From: Croceimicrobium sp965656185 | Lineage (GTDB): Bacteria; Bacteroidota; Bacteroidia; Flavobacteriales; Schleiferiaceae | Assembly (NCBI GenBank): GCA_965656185.1 | Contig: CBFHJH010000008.1 | Location: forward strand, 60,104 to 124,103 | Reading direction: 5' to 3' | Length of the DNA stretch: 64,000 nucleotides | Shown here: positions 16,981 to 26,063 of the stretch, piece by piece | How positions within the stretch are numbered: the stretch's first letter is position 1 | How the letters are laid out: each line of letters begins with the position of its first letter | Notes under the pieces: model-generated | What the model was told of the DNA's origin: nothing | The model's database searches: none | The model's input: only the letters and a program-made list of their open reading frames with translations | Translations under genes and position numbers: made by a program

Positions 16981-19900
16981 GTTCACTTTCCATTTCAATG
17001 ATAGCGGGTTCTACTTCTTCGTGACTGGGCTTTTTACCCTGCCAGAACCAAGTTCCATATACTTTGGCGTGGTTTAAATAGCTTAGCAGGACCGGTAAAA
17101 GGACCAAGGTTAAAAATGTAGCCATGAGAATACCATAGGCAAGGGAGATCGCCATGGGAATTAGGAATTGAGCTTGCACGCTTTTTTCAAGGATCAAGGG
17201 GGCTAAGCCGGCGATGGTCGTTGCACTGGTAAGTAGAATCGCCCTAAAGCGAGAAAGACCGGCCTGGAATACCGCTTCCGAAAAACCAAGACCTTCTTTC
17301 AAATAGCTGTTCATTTTACTGACCAAAACCAGCGAATCGTTTACGATAACCCCAATTAGGGCAATGATGCCAAGAAAGGAAAATATGCTCAAAGGGATGC
17401 CATGTAAATAATGACCCCAAGCCACTCCNNNNNNNNNNNNNNNNNNNNNNNNNNNNNNNNNNNNNNNNNNNNNNNNNNNNNNNNNNNNNNNNNNNNNNNN
17501 NNNNNNNNNNNNNNNNNNNNNNNNNNNNACTAAACTGAGGGGGATAAGGGTAAAGATCACCACCGCTTGATAAAAACTCCGGAAGGTGAAGGTAATTACC
17601 ATGATAATTAAGGTAAGTACTAAGGGCAAGGTTAGCCGAGCCGAGCGAATGGTTTTCTGCGCTTCTCGGTTTTGACCTTCAAATAACACCGATATCCCTG
17701 GATAATCGGCCAAAATAGGGGGAAGTACTTCGTCTCGCACATAAGCGATCATATCTGGAGCCGATCCATTGGGGTCGACGAGATCTGCCTCTACCTTGAT
17801 CTCCCTCTTTCCGTCTAAATGATTGATGCTTAAGGGTCCCCTTTGAATGCTGTAATCGCATAGCTCCCGCAAAGGGTATTTACCACCTTGAGGACTGCGG
17901 ATATACATTTCTTCTAAATTGTAGATCGAGCTACGGGTAGCATCATCATAACGCACCCATACCTTTACTTCATCCTCTCCAATTTGCAAGCGTTGTACTT
18001 CATAGCCAAAGAAGCCCCGACGTACTTGTTGCATTATAGAGGCCGGATTCAAGCCAAGTAGATAGGCTTTATCTTTAAGTTTCAGCGAGACTTCTCGCAC
18101 TCCTTCCAGGTCATTATCGATCACATCACGCAGGTCAGGCACCTCACTCATGGCCGCTTTCAGCCTAAGCTTTACGTCTTCTAATTGCTCGTAATTAGTG
18201 CCCAGTAATGAGACTGATACCGGTTTCCCGAATGCGCCCGTAGTTCCGAAGGTTAGGTTTTCGGCTTCATAAATGGGCCCAGTTTTTTCTCGTAAGGCGT
18301 TTACAACTATCGTACTGCTAATGAGGCGTTTTTCAGAATCGAGCAGAATTATGTCTAAACTTCCTTCGTTGGTGTTAGGTCCGGTGGTCATTTCTACCAT
18401 GCGGATAACATCTTCTCCTCCCGGTATTATCGATCTTAGACTGTCGTTAACTGTGGCGGCGGCTTCACGAATTCGATCGAGATAGGAAATGGTGATTTCT
18501 TCCCGGGTACCAGCGGGCATTTTGATCGCCACGGCAAAGTTATCGCGATCTATGAAGGGGAAATAGCTTACGCGGATCAGTTTGCCTTGAAGTGCCCCCA
18601 GGGTGATGAGGAATAGACCCAAAGCGAAACTGAAGGTCATGAATTTGTATTTCAAGGCGAAATCCAGGATAGGCCGGTAAAAGCCTTCGCGCATTTTCTT
18701 CAGACCGCTTTCTAATTTGCGTTCTAGGATGTTTTTCTTGTAAGCGAGAGTAAGCGCCTTACTATGACCGATGTGGGAAGGTAGGATCAATAGGGCTTCA
18801 ATTAATGAAACGCCCAGCGTGGCAATTACGATAAAGGACATTTCCGAAAAGAAATCACCCGCTCTACCATCGATATAGAAGAAAGTGGCAAAGGCGATCA
18901 TAGTGGTTAAGATGGCGGATATTACTGCTGGCAAAACTTCCATGGTGCCATCTATTGCAGCCTGAATGCGATTCTTGCCTTTCTCGTAATGATGGTAAAT
19001 GTTTTCACTCACTACGATGCCATCGTCTACCAAAATTCCCACTACGACGATCATGCCGAAGAGTGAGATAACATTAATAGTAACCCCAAAGTAACTGGCA
19101 AGCATAAACATGCCAAAGAAGGAGATGGGTAAGCCGGCCGCTACCCAAAAGGCCACCCGGAAATTGAGGAATAAGGAAAGGAGGATGAGAACCAAGACGA
19201 TTCCAATTAAGCCGTTCTCGATTAGTAAGGCTTTACGCTGTTCCAGTAAGTCTGCTCGGCTATTCACCACAGTGGCCTCTAGGGTTTCATGCCTTTGGTT
19301 GAATTCGGCCACATAATCTTTCACGCGGGCAGCGGTACTTAGAATATCCTCACTATCGGTGTTGTTGATCAAAATCTTAACCGCGGCATTACCGTTTAAC
19401 TCTACCGCTGCGGCTACATCGGCAAAACGTCTTTTTACGTCAGCCACGTCTTGCAAGATCACTTTTTGACCCTGTGGATTGGCACGAATTACTACCCCCA
19501 GCAGGTCTTCCGGATCATAAGATTTATAACGCGCACGAATTAAAAGTTCTTCTTCACTGGTCTTAAGCTTACCTCCGGTAATATCTAAATTGTAGGAGGC
19601 TACCGCCTGACCGATCTCTTCGAAACTTATTCCGTAAGCCCGTAATTTCTTTTGATTTACCGAGATCTCTATCTCTTCATCGGGGAGGCCTTGTAATTCT
19701 ATTTTAGAAATGCCATCCAAATCCCGCAAATCATCTTCTATTTCGCGCGCTTGTTTTTTTAATGCGCTTAAGCTCAGTCCTTCGCCTTGGAGGGCAAAGG
19801 TGATGCTGAGGGTTAAATTTTCGCGAAGAAATACCGTAACTGGTTCTAGGCCCGCGGGAAAGGATGAAATTTGATTAACAGCATTTTCTACATCGTCTAA

Positions 19901-20215
19901 AACCTCCTTGCTATTCGCGTTTCGCAATACCTCTACCGTAATGGTAGCGGCATTTTCACTGCTGCTGGAAGTAAAGCGATCGATTCCCGATAATCCTTTG
20001 AGGTTTTCCTCGACCTTATTTACCACGCCCTCTTCGATCTCTTCGGGAGATGCACCCGGATAGATTGCGTTAATGACGATGAATCTTTCTGGGATTAGGG
20101 GAAAGAAGGTGGAGTTCAAGCTATTCCAGGCTACCGCGCCAAATACCAAGGCAAAGATCATCATCACGTTAACCGTGATAGGGTATTTGATAAAGAATCC
20201 TAAAAACCGTTTCAT
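16973..20215 (-). CDS. RND-family efflux transporter (AcrB/MdtB-like)
   Basis: About 1047 real residues, interrupted by a 100-N run. First transmembrane segment at ~12-30, a periplasmic porter domain, the RND transmembrane block with ISLFGMIVVVGILVDDGIVV (the proton-relay Asp pair DD), and a second half with GIIALIGVIVNDSLVLVSK. It is a proton-driven pump in the inner membrane exporting drugs or other small molecules. The membrane-fusion gene ends 5 bp upstream and the tolC-like gene overlaps downstream. Flanking residues PLSL and GVAWGHYLHG align with AcrB PLGVIGALLAATFRG if only one base is missing, so the gap is probably an assembly artefact. Confidence 0.92.
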   Translation of the reverse strand: MKRFLGFFIKYPITVNVMMIFALVFGAVAWNSLNSTFFPLIPERFIVINAIYPGASPEEIEEGVVNKVEENLKGLSGIDRFTSSSSENAATITVEVLRNANSKEVLDDVENAVNQISSFPAGLEPVTVFLRENLTLSITFALQGEGLSLSALKKQAREIEDDLRDLDGISKIELQGLPDEEIEISVNQKKLRAYGISFEEIGQAVASYNLDITGGKLKTSEEELLIRARYKSYDPEDLLGVVIRANPQGQKVILQDVADVKRRFADVAAAVELNGNAAVKILINNTDSEDILSTAARVKDYVAEFNQRHETLEATVVNSRADLLEQRKALLIENGLIGIVLVLILLSLFLNFRVAFWVAAGLPISFFGMFMLASYFGVTINVISLFGMIVVVGILVDDGIVVSENIYHHYEKGKNRIQAAIDGTMEVLPAVISAILTTMIAFATFFYIDGRAGDFFSEMSFIVIATLGVSLIEALLILPSHIGHSKALTLAYKKNILERKLESGLKKMREGFYRPILDFALKYKFMTFSFALGLFLITLGALQGKLIRVSYFPFIDRDNFAVAIKMPAGTREEITISYLDRIREAAATVNDSLRSIIPGGEDVIRMVEMTTGPNTNEGSLDIILLDSEKRLISSTIVVNALREKTGPIYEAENLTFGTTGAFGKPVSVSLLGTNYEQLEDVKLRLKAAMSEVPDLRDVIDNDLEGVREVSLKLKDKAYLLGLNPASIMQQVRRGFFGYEVQRLQIGEDEVKVWVRYDDATRSSIYNLEEMYIRSPQGGKYPLRELCDYSIQRGPLSINHLDGKREIKVEADLVDPNGSAPDMIAYVRDEVLPPILADYPGISVLFEGQNREAQKTIRSARLTLPLVLTLIIMVITFTFRSFYQAVVIFTLIPLSLXXXXXXXXXXXXXXXXXXXXXXXXXXXXXXXXXXGVAWGHYLHGIPLSIFSFLGIIALIGVIVNDSLVLVSKMNSYLKEGLGFSEAVFQAGLSRFRAILLTSATTIAGLAPLILEKSVQAQFLIPMAISLAYGILMATFLTLVLLPVLLSYLNHAKVYGTWFWQGKKPSHEEVEPAIIEMESEHE
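17429..17528. other. N run of 100 bases inside the RND gene
   Basis: Reading the minus strand, the coding sequence enters the Ns after GT and leaves with GGAGTG. Joining with a single base gives PLSL-V-GVAWGHYLHG, the length expected for this conserved RND segment. The Ns therefore probably stand for about one base. Confidence 0.7.
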
Positions 20216-20220
20216 AGACT

Positions 20221-21330
20221 TTAGTTTAGGATCCTAACTTTCATGCCAGCAAAGGCTCCGGCCACGGGCTTTAAGGGAACGGTTATGCTGCTTTTCGCAG
20301 CGCGTACAATAACTTGCTCTGGGCTGCTGTGTAAGACTTCCACCTCTTGCTCTACCAGCATACTATCTTCCACCGTAAAGAGGTGATTTTCATCGATCAT
20401 CAATTTGCGATCGATGGCCATGGCTTCGGTGATCTCTTGACCCTGAATACTTCCTCGAAGGTATTCGCCATCACTGAGCCCATTGCCATTTAGTTTTATG
20501 AAGATCTGCACTCTTTGTGTACTCGGATCTAATTTTTCATTCTTTCGAAAGAGGATGCCTTGGTAGGCTTGTCCGTCATCGTTGGCGAAAAGTTGCACAC
20601 TATCTCCGATCTTAATTCGGTTCAATTCGGCACTAGCTACCGACGCGATCATCTCATAGCTTCCCTTTCCAATAAACTCCCCTAGCTTTTGTCCTGGACG
20701 TACCAATTGCCCTATTTCAACCAAAGCTTCGGTAAGGGTGCCGGCATAGGGGGCACGAATTTCAAATTTGCTCAAGCGGATGCGAGCACTTGCGGCGTTT
20801 TGATAATTACTATAGAGTCCGCGGCCGGTTAGAAAGAGCTTTAATTGTTCGTTGTCTTCCTGGGGGGGTGGAGCAAGACCTGCTTGATTATTTAGGTTCT
20901 TGAGGTATTGGTAGTAAAGCTGATAATCTTGTGGGTAGTCTAGTTTAAGATCCGGCAAAAGTTGGCTCAAAGTGTTAATGAGTACGCTTTTTGCGCTGAG
21001 ATAGGCAGACCGCGCTTCCGAGTCATCGAGGTCCAAGAGGATATCCCCGGCCTCAAAATAGTTTCCCGTTTCAAAGGGCACGGTGCTGCTTTCGATAATG
21101 CCGGTCACCTCTGAGTAGATCTCGATCTTGTTGGTGGCTTCTACCGGCCCGTCGATTGGTATTTGAATGGAGACTGGTCCAGCATCGATAGTTTTTGCTT
21201 CTATGGCCTTAACCACTTTAGCAACCTTGCGACTGTCCTGCGGGTCAGCTTCACCGAGTATATTCTTTAGCCATAGGGAAAGCGCTATGAGGAGCGCTCC
21301 GCCAACAATGGCCCACTGTCTTTTTTTCAT
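20221..21330 (-). CDS. RND efflux membrane-fusion (periplasmic adaptor) protein
   Basis: 369 residues. N-terminal anchor (AIVGGALLIALSLWL), beta-barrel/lipoyl segment (GPVEATNKIEIYSEVTGIIE ... GDILLDLDDSEARSAYL), a short helical hairpin, the second lipoyl half (FEIRAPYAGTLTEALVEIGQLVRPGQKLGEF) and a membrane-proximal domain. It links the RND pump to the TolC channel. First gene of the MFP-RND-TolC operon, 5 bp before the RND gene. No regulator gene is adjacent. Confidence 0.93.
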   Translation of the reverse strand: MKKRQWAIVGGALLIALSLWLKNILGEADPQDSRKVAKVVKAIEAKTIDAGPVSIQIPIDGPVEATNKIEIYSEVTGIIESSTVPFETGNYFEAGDILLDLDDSEARSAYLSAKSVLINTLSQLLPDLKLDYPQDYQLYYQYLKNLNNQAGLAPPPQEDNEQLKLFLTGRGLYSNYQNAASARIRLSKFEIRAPYAGTLTEALVEIGQLVRPGQKLGEFIGKGSYEMIASVASAELNRIKIGDSVQLFANDDGQAYQGILFRKNEKLDPSTQRVQIFIKLNGNGLSDGEYLRGSIQGQEITEAMAIDRKLMIDENHLFTVEDSMLVEQEVEVLHSSPEQVIVRAAKSSITVPLKPVAGAFAGMKVRILN

Positions 21331-21459
21331 GAGAGCTTAAGGTGATAATCACGGCAAAGTAAGGTAAAAAGCGGGTTCTTTGTTTAGACATCGGTCACCA
21401 TTCTCTCTTAAGATTACGCTAAAGCTAGGCGATAAAGTTCTTAGCATCGCCAGAACTTC

Positions 21460-21467
21460 TACCTTTG
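21460..21467 (+). promoter_or_regulatory. -7 promoter element just before the ABC exporter start
   Basis: TACCTTTG matches TAnnTTTG. Only 5 bases separate it from the ATG at 21473, so the transcript would start at or within a base or two of the start codon (leaderless mRNA). The longer in-frame ORF upstream (from 21380) would read through this promoter and is not used as the start. Confidence 0.55.
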
Positions 21468-21472
21468 CCCCG

Positions 21473-23293
21473 ATGAAAGCATTCTGGCGCATTGTACGAT
21501 ATGCCTATCCTTACAAGGCTACGGTAATTCTTAGCGTAATTTCCAATCTATTTGCAACGGTATTCGCCTTGGCTAGTATTGGCCTGGTAGTTCCGGTATT
21601 GCAAATCATTTTTGATAATACTAAAGCACCTGACCAGGCGCCGGTTTTTGAGGGCGACCTAATGAGTTTTGCTCAAGATTACTTGGCTTATGAGATCGGG
21701 GTGCGGATGGAAACCACCGGTCAGCAGGAAGCCTTACTCTACGTTTGTTTTTTGGTGATAATAGCCTTTTTCCTAAAGAACGTCTTTCGCTATTTGGCGC
21801 TTTTCCTATTGGCTCCAATGCGAAATGGGATTACAAGAGATATCCGCTTAGACCTTCACCGAAAGTTGTTGGCTTTACCGATCGGTTATTTTACCGAACA
21901 ACGTAAGGGCGATATCATATCGCGCATGACGGCCGACCTCAAGGAAATAGAAAATGGTGTGTTGGCCACCATTGAGATGTTTTTCAGGGAGCCCTTCATT
22001 ATCTTGAGTTCCATGGCCGTGCTTTTTTGGATGAGCTGGCAGCTTACCATTTTCGTGATCCTCCTTTTACCCATCGTGTCCTTGCTTATAACGCGTATCG
22101 GTAAAAGTTTGAAGCGGGCCAGTACCAGAGCTCAGGAGTCTATGGGCGATATTTTGTCCTTAACCGAAGAAACCGTGAGTGGCTTAAAGGTGATCAAAGC
22201 CTTTACGGCCGAAGATCAAAAGTCGAATTTGTTTAATCGTGCGGCCAATAGCTATTTCGCCTTGATGAATAAGGTGATTCGACGTAATGATCTTGCCTCG
22301 CCCATTTCTGAGTTTATGGGTTCCTTGGTGATGGCGGTAATTATTTGGTTTGGCGGCGGTTTAGTAATCGCAGAGAATAGCTTTACTGCCGAAATGTTTA
22401 TCGCTTATGTGCTGCTTTTTTATCAGATCATTCCCCCGAGCAAGGCACTTTCGCAAGCCAGTTATAAAATTCAAAGAGGTAATGCATCCGCCGAAAGGGT
22501 CTTGGAATTACTTGATGCCGAGAACCCTATTGCCGATGCGCCTAATGCTAAGGCCTTGCCCGAATTTAAGCAGTCGATCGAGTTTAAACAGGTAGGTTTC
22601 TCCTATGCCGAGAAAAAGGTTCTAGATGGGATAGATCTGAGGGTGGAAAAGGGAAAGACCTATGCTTTGGTAGGACAAAGTGGAGGAGGAAAAACGACCC
22701 TCACCAATTTAGTGCCCCGTTTTTACGATATCTGTGAAGGAAATTTGGAGATAGACGGCCTAGCTATTAAGGACATTAAACTGAAAGACCTTCGTTCGCA
22801 CCTGGGTATCGTAACCCAAGAGACCCTGCTGTTTAATGAAAGTGTTGCATATAATATTGCTTTAGGTAAACCTGATGCAAGTAAGGAAGAGATTATTGCT
22901 GCCGCCAAGATCGCTAATGCACACGACTTCATAGAGCGCTTGGATAAGGGTTATGCTACCAATATTGGTGATGCAGGAGGCAAGCTCAGCGGCGGACAAA
23001 AACAAAGGTTAAGTATCGCTCGAGCTGTTTTGAAGAATCCACCAATTTTAATCTTGGATGAAGCCACTTCGGCCTTGGATACCGAATCGGAAAAACTCGT
23101 GCAAGATGCCCTGTACCGCTTGATGGAGAATAGAACCTCTATGGTTATTGCTCACCGTTTGAGTACCATTCAGCACGCAGATGAGATCATTGTGATAAAT
23201 GACGGGAAGATTGCTGAGCGCGGTACTCACCAAGATTTGATCGCCAAGGAAGGGATTTATCAGAAATTGGTGGAAATGCAAAGTTTCGCTTAA
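21473..23293 (+). CDS. ABC exporter, MsbA-like (fused transmembrane and ATPase domains)
   Basis: 606 residues from ATG 21473 (MKAFWRIVRYAYPYK). Six transmembrane helices in residues ~20-325, then the ATPase: Walker A GQSGGGKTT, signature LSGGQKQRLSIARAVL, Walker B ILILDEATSALD and the switch His in VIAHRLST. This half-transporter architecture with homodimer formation is typical of MsbA lipid flippases and of drug exporters. In Bacteroidota this gene commonly serves lipid A/phospholipid export, but the substrate is not shown by sequence. The mce gene starts 11 bp downstream. Confidence 0.9.
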   Translation: MKAFWRIVRYAYPYKATVILSVISNLFATVFALASIGLVVPVLQIIFDNTKAPDQAPVFEGDLMSFAQDYLAYEIGVRMETTGQQEALLYVCFLVIIAFFLKNVFRYLALFLLAPMRNGITRDIRLDLHRKLLALPIGYFTEQRKGDIISRMTADLKEIENGVLATIEMFFREPFIILSSMAVLFWMSWQLTIFVILLLPIVSLLITRIGKSLKRASTRAQESMGDILSLTEETVSGLKVIKAFTAEDQKSNLFNRAANSYFALMNKVIRRNDLASPISEFMGSLVMAVIIWFGGGLVIAENSFTAEMFIAYVLLFYQIIPPSKALSQASYKIQRGNASAERVLELLDAENPIADAPNAKALPEFKQSIEFKQVGFSYAEKKVLDGIDLRVEKGKTYALVGQSGGGKTTLTNLVPRFYDICEGNLEIDGLAIKDIKLKDLRSHLGIVTQETLLFNESVAYNIALGKPDASKEEIIAAAKIANAHDFIERLDKGYATNIGDAGGKLSGGQKQRLSIARAVLKNPPILILDEATSALDTESEKLVQDALYRLMENRTSMVIAHRLSTIQHADEIIVINDGKIAERGTHQDLIAKEGIYQKLVEMQSFA

Positions 23294-23304
23294 AATTCAA
23301 TGCC

Positions 23305-23709
23305 ATGCGCAAGATCGAACATATCGGCATAGCCGTAAAAAATCTCGAAGAAGCCAATAAAACCTATGCTGCTCTTTTCGGAAAAGAGTCTTACAAGCAA
23401 GAAGGGGTAGAAAGCGAGGGGGTAATTACTTCCTTCTTTCAAGTAGGGCCCAATAAGATCGAACTGCTGGAGGGTACCAACGAAAATAGCCCTATCAGCA
23501 AGTTCATCGCGAAGCGCGGTGAAGGGATTCACCATATCGCTTTTGATGTAGAAGACATTGAAGCAGAGATCAAGCGCTTGCAAAACGAAGGATTTACCTT
23601 GCTCAATGAGCAACCAAAACTAGGTGCCGATAACAAGTTGGTAGCTTTCTTGCATCCAAAAAGCAGCCATGGCGTGCTAGTGGAGCTTTGTCAAGAGCGC
23701 GAGGCCTAA
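23305..23709 (+). CDS. mce: Methylmalonyl-CoA epimerase
   Basis: 134 residues, two VOC/glyoxalase beta-alpha-beta-beta-beta modules. Metal ligands: His in IEHIGIAVKN, His in GIHHIAFDVED, and Glu in VLVELCQ. It interconverts the R and S forms of methylmalonyl-CoA in propionate and odd-chain or branched amino-acid metabolism. It immediately follows the ABC exporter gene and likely shares its transcript. The mutase genes are not in this window. Confidence 0.92.
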   Translation: MRKIEHIGIAVKNLEEANKTYAALFGKESYKQEGVESEGVITSFFQVGPNKIELLEGTNENSPISKFIAKRGEGIHHIAFDVEDIEAEIKRLQNEGFTLLNEQPKLGADNKLVAFLHPKSSHGVLVELCQEREA

Positions 23710-23710
23710 A

Positions 23711-23746
23711 GAAAAAGGCCCCATCCATCTTCAGATGAATGAGGCC
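23711..23746 (-). terminator. Terminator of the DUF7282-like gene
   Basis: Imperfect 13-bp stem (GGCCCCATCCATC / GATGAATGAGGCC) with loop TTCA. On the minus strand it is followed by TTTTTC, so it terminates the leftward gene ending at 23774. Confidence 0.7.
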
Positions 23747-23773
23747 ATGCTCTGAGGGGAGTAGAGCGATATA

Positions 23774-24601
23774 TTATTGAACCATGAAACTGGTGAAGAT
23801 CACGTTTCCTGGGAATGGATCGTTACCAAAGATTTCAGGACCATCTTCTCCTGAATTACCGTCGAATTCATATTCTCCAATAATACCTGTGTCTAGGTGT
23901 AGCATGGGGAATAACATCTGACCACTAGTAATGGTTACTGAGGTATCCAATTGTACGGTAACATTGGTGTTAACCCCTTTGCTTACCATGGTCTTGCCAA
24001 TGATGCCTGGTAATACGATACCACCACTACCGTCGTCGTTATGCACTACTAACCAGCCATCGGCCGCAGCTACTACCTCTGGAATAGTTACCACATTGTT
24101 GGAAACCATGGCACTACTTACATCGATACTAGCTGAGTTGATGTTGATAGAGGTCATTACAGGTGCTCCGTCTACAGTATAAGGAGGGTCTAGGTCGTTA
24201 TTACCGTCAAATTCATACTGCATTTCAGTACCGGTATCTTCGTGTAGCATAACCCATACTTGATCGCCGTCAGAGATTGAGGCGTCGCCATCGATCGCTA
24301 CCATTACTGATACACTCTCTCCCGCTTCTACAAACTTTGGCTCTGATATGATCTCTGGAACCACCGGACCATTGTTTCCATTGTCAGCATGGATCACGAT
24401 CCAACCATCATTGGGTACATCTACCATAGAAACTTCTACCATGTTTTGAGAAGTTACTTGAGTTTCGGCCGATAAGGTGGCCACACTTGGCTCTGGCATG
24501 GGTTCCATACCTTCATCATCATCACTGCATGAACTTAAACCCAAAGTTAGGGTTAGAGCGAAAGTTAATTTTAATAGTTTTGAATTCTCTAAATAGAACA
24601 T
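23774..24601 (-). CDS. Lipoprotein with two DUF7282-like repeats
   Basis: 275 residues. Lipobox LSSC followed by an acidic SDDDEG stretch, as in many surface-exposed Bacteroidota lipoproteins. Two repeats of about 110 residues each share the order: VSMVDVPNDGWIVIHAD / IPEVVAAADGWLVVHND; G(V)PEII / LPGIIG; VWVMLHEDTG / LFPMLHLDTG; YEFDGN. This resembles the DUF7282 family of secreted proteins. It is divergent from the ECF sigma gene and may be under its control (inference). Function unknown. Confidence 0.85.
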   Translation of the reverse strand: MFYLENSKLLKLTFALTLTLGLSSCSDDDEGMEPMPEPSVATLSAETQVTSQNMVEVSMVDVPNDGWIVIHADNGNNGPVVPEIISEPKFVEAGESVSVMVAIDGDASISDGDQVWVMLHEDTGTEMQYEFDGNNDLDPPYTVDGAPVMTSININSASIDVSSAMVSNNVVTIPEVVAAADGWLVVHNDDGSGGIVLPGIIGKTMVSKGVNTNVTVQLDTSVTITSGQMLFPMLHLDTGIIGEYEFDGNSGEDGPEIFGNDPFPGNVIFTSFMVQ

Positions 24602-24667
24602 ATTTCAAATTTTTAGTTCACTAGTATTTACGAGCAAAAAAGAGAATCGGATTTCTGACCATCAAAT

Positions 24668-25219
24668 TTGAGTAACCGCAGCCCCATAGAAATAAAAATC
24701 ATTAGCCTATTAAAAGGAGCTAATCAAGAAGCTATCTCGCTGATCTATGATAACTACGGCGGTGCTTTATATGGTATGTGTCTTAAAATGATGGGTTCGA
24801 AGGAGGATGCAGAAGAAATGTTGCAAGAATCTTTAACTAAGATCTGGCGCTATGCACAATCCTACGATGCAGATAAGGCAAGGCTTTACACTTGGATGAT
24901 CAATATCACCAGGAACACTTGTATCGATCAAATTCGAAAAAATGATCGAAGACCACAAATCCAAGATGTTGAATTGAACGTAGATAATGGTGAGGCGACT
25001 CCAAAAACTGAGACCCCGGTAGATCATATCGGTCTAAAGAAGGAGTTGATGAGCTTGCGGGAAGAAGATCGCAAGGTTTTAGAGTTGGCTTATTTTTACG
25101 GATTCTCTCAAAGTGAGATATCCAAAAAACTGAATGTGCCGATCGGGACCGTAAAAACACGGGCTCGCAAGGCTTTAAACGAGTTAAAAACGCGCTTAGC
25201 GAAAGACATTGGATCCTAA
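24668..25219 (+). CDS. ECF-type RNA polymerase sigma factor
   Basis: 183 residues, read from a TTG at 24668 (no ATG is available before the conserved region; the start is uncertain). Region 2 at about 25-95 (LYGMCLKMMGSKEDAEEMLQ ... LYTWMINITRNTCIDQIRK) and region 4 at about 125-180 (LREEDRKVLELAYFYGFSQ, then IGTVKTRARKAL). The anti-sigma gene overlaps its 3' end by 11 bases, the standard arrangement for a membrane-controlled ECF pair. The closest subgroup by eye is SigK-like. Confidence 0.92.
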   Translation: MSNRSPIEIKIISLLKGANQEAISLIYDNYGGALYGMCLKMMGSKEDAEEMLQESLTKIWRYAQSYDADKARLYTWMINITRNTCIDQIRKNDRRPQIQDVELNVDNGEATPKTETPVDHIGLKKELMSLREEDRKVLELAYFYGFSQSEISKKLNVPIGTVKTRARKALNELKTRLAKDIGS

Positions 25220-26063
25220 GAAGTACATAGAAAGCGGAATTCTGAACGATTATGTGATGGGCTTTGTCTCAGATCAGGAACGTCAGGAGGTGCAATGCTT
25301 AAGTAAGATCTATCCTGAGATCAACGAAGCATTGCGTCAAGCTGAGGATTTAATGGCTTCTTGGGCGGCAGATAATGCAGTAACACCACCGCCAGGGCTC
25401 AAAGATAAGATCATAGCCGATCTAGGCGAGCAAGAGCCAGCCAGTCAAGTTCCGGCACCAGAGTTAGAGGAGGGTTCTAAGGTAATTAGCCTCGAGAATG
25501 CTAAAGATCAGAGTGTAAAGGAAACTTCGAATAATACTCCATTTGCTTGGATCGCTGCAGCAGCAGCCGTTTTATTGGCAGCATATCTCGCCTGGGAATG
25601 GCAAAGTAGTTTGTCGCTCCAGAATGAAATGCAAGAAATTATTGTAAACCAAGAGCAGAAACTGGATTTGCTCGACGGTGAGATGAATAATATGCAGCTG
25701 GACCAGCGCCAGATGGAGCAGAGTTTAGCCGTTTTGAGTGACCCTAATATGCATAAGGTGGCACTAAATAGTGTTAACGAAGCACAAAGCGCCGCGGCCA
25801 CTATTTATTGGAATCCTGAGGAGAAAAAGACTTATTTCTATCGCAATCAATTGCCACCAGAGCCAACCGAGGCACAATACCAACTATGGGCCATCGTTAA
25901 AGGAAAGCCGGTGAGTATTGGTCTACTAGCCTTAAATGATGAGGCCGGCTTACAAGATATGGCTGGGGTGGAAGATGCGGATGCTTTTGCCATTACCTTG
26001 GAACCATTAGGCGGCAGTGAAAGTCCTACCTTAGAGCAAATGGTGGTGCTTGGAAAGGTATAG
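25209..26063 (+). CDS. RskA-like transmembrane anti-sigma factor
   Basis: 284 residues from a TTG start that overlaps the sigma gene. N-terminal cytoplasmic anti-sigma segment (YIESGILNDYVMGFVSDQER), one transmembrane helix at about 112-130 (FAWIAAAAAVLLAAYLAW), a short coiled coil (QEQKLDLLDGEMNN), and a C-terminal periplasmic RskA domain (AATIYWNPEEKKTYFYRN ... QYQLWAIVKGKPVSIG). It would sequester the ECF sigma until a periplasmic signal triggers release. It ends one base before the converging HAD gene. Confidence 0.92.
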   Translation: MDPKKYIESGILNDYVMGFVSDQERQEVQCLSKIYPEINEALRQAEDLMASWAADNAVTPPPGLKDKIIADLGEQEPASQVPAPELEEGSKVISLENAKDQSVKETSNNTPFAWIAAAAAVLLAAYLAWEWQSSLSLQNEMQEIIVNQEQKLDLLDGEMNNMQLDQRQMEQSLAVLSDPNMHKVALNSVNEAQSAAATIYWNPEEKKTYFYRNQLPPEPTEAQYQLWAIVKGKPVSIGLLALNDEAGLQDMAGVEDADAFAITLEPLGGSESPTLEQMVVLGKV

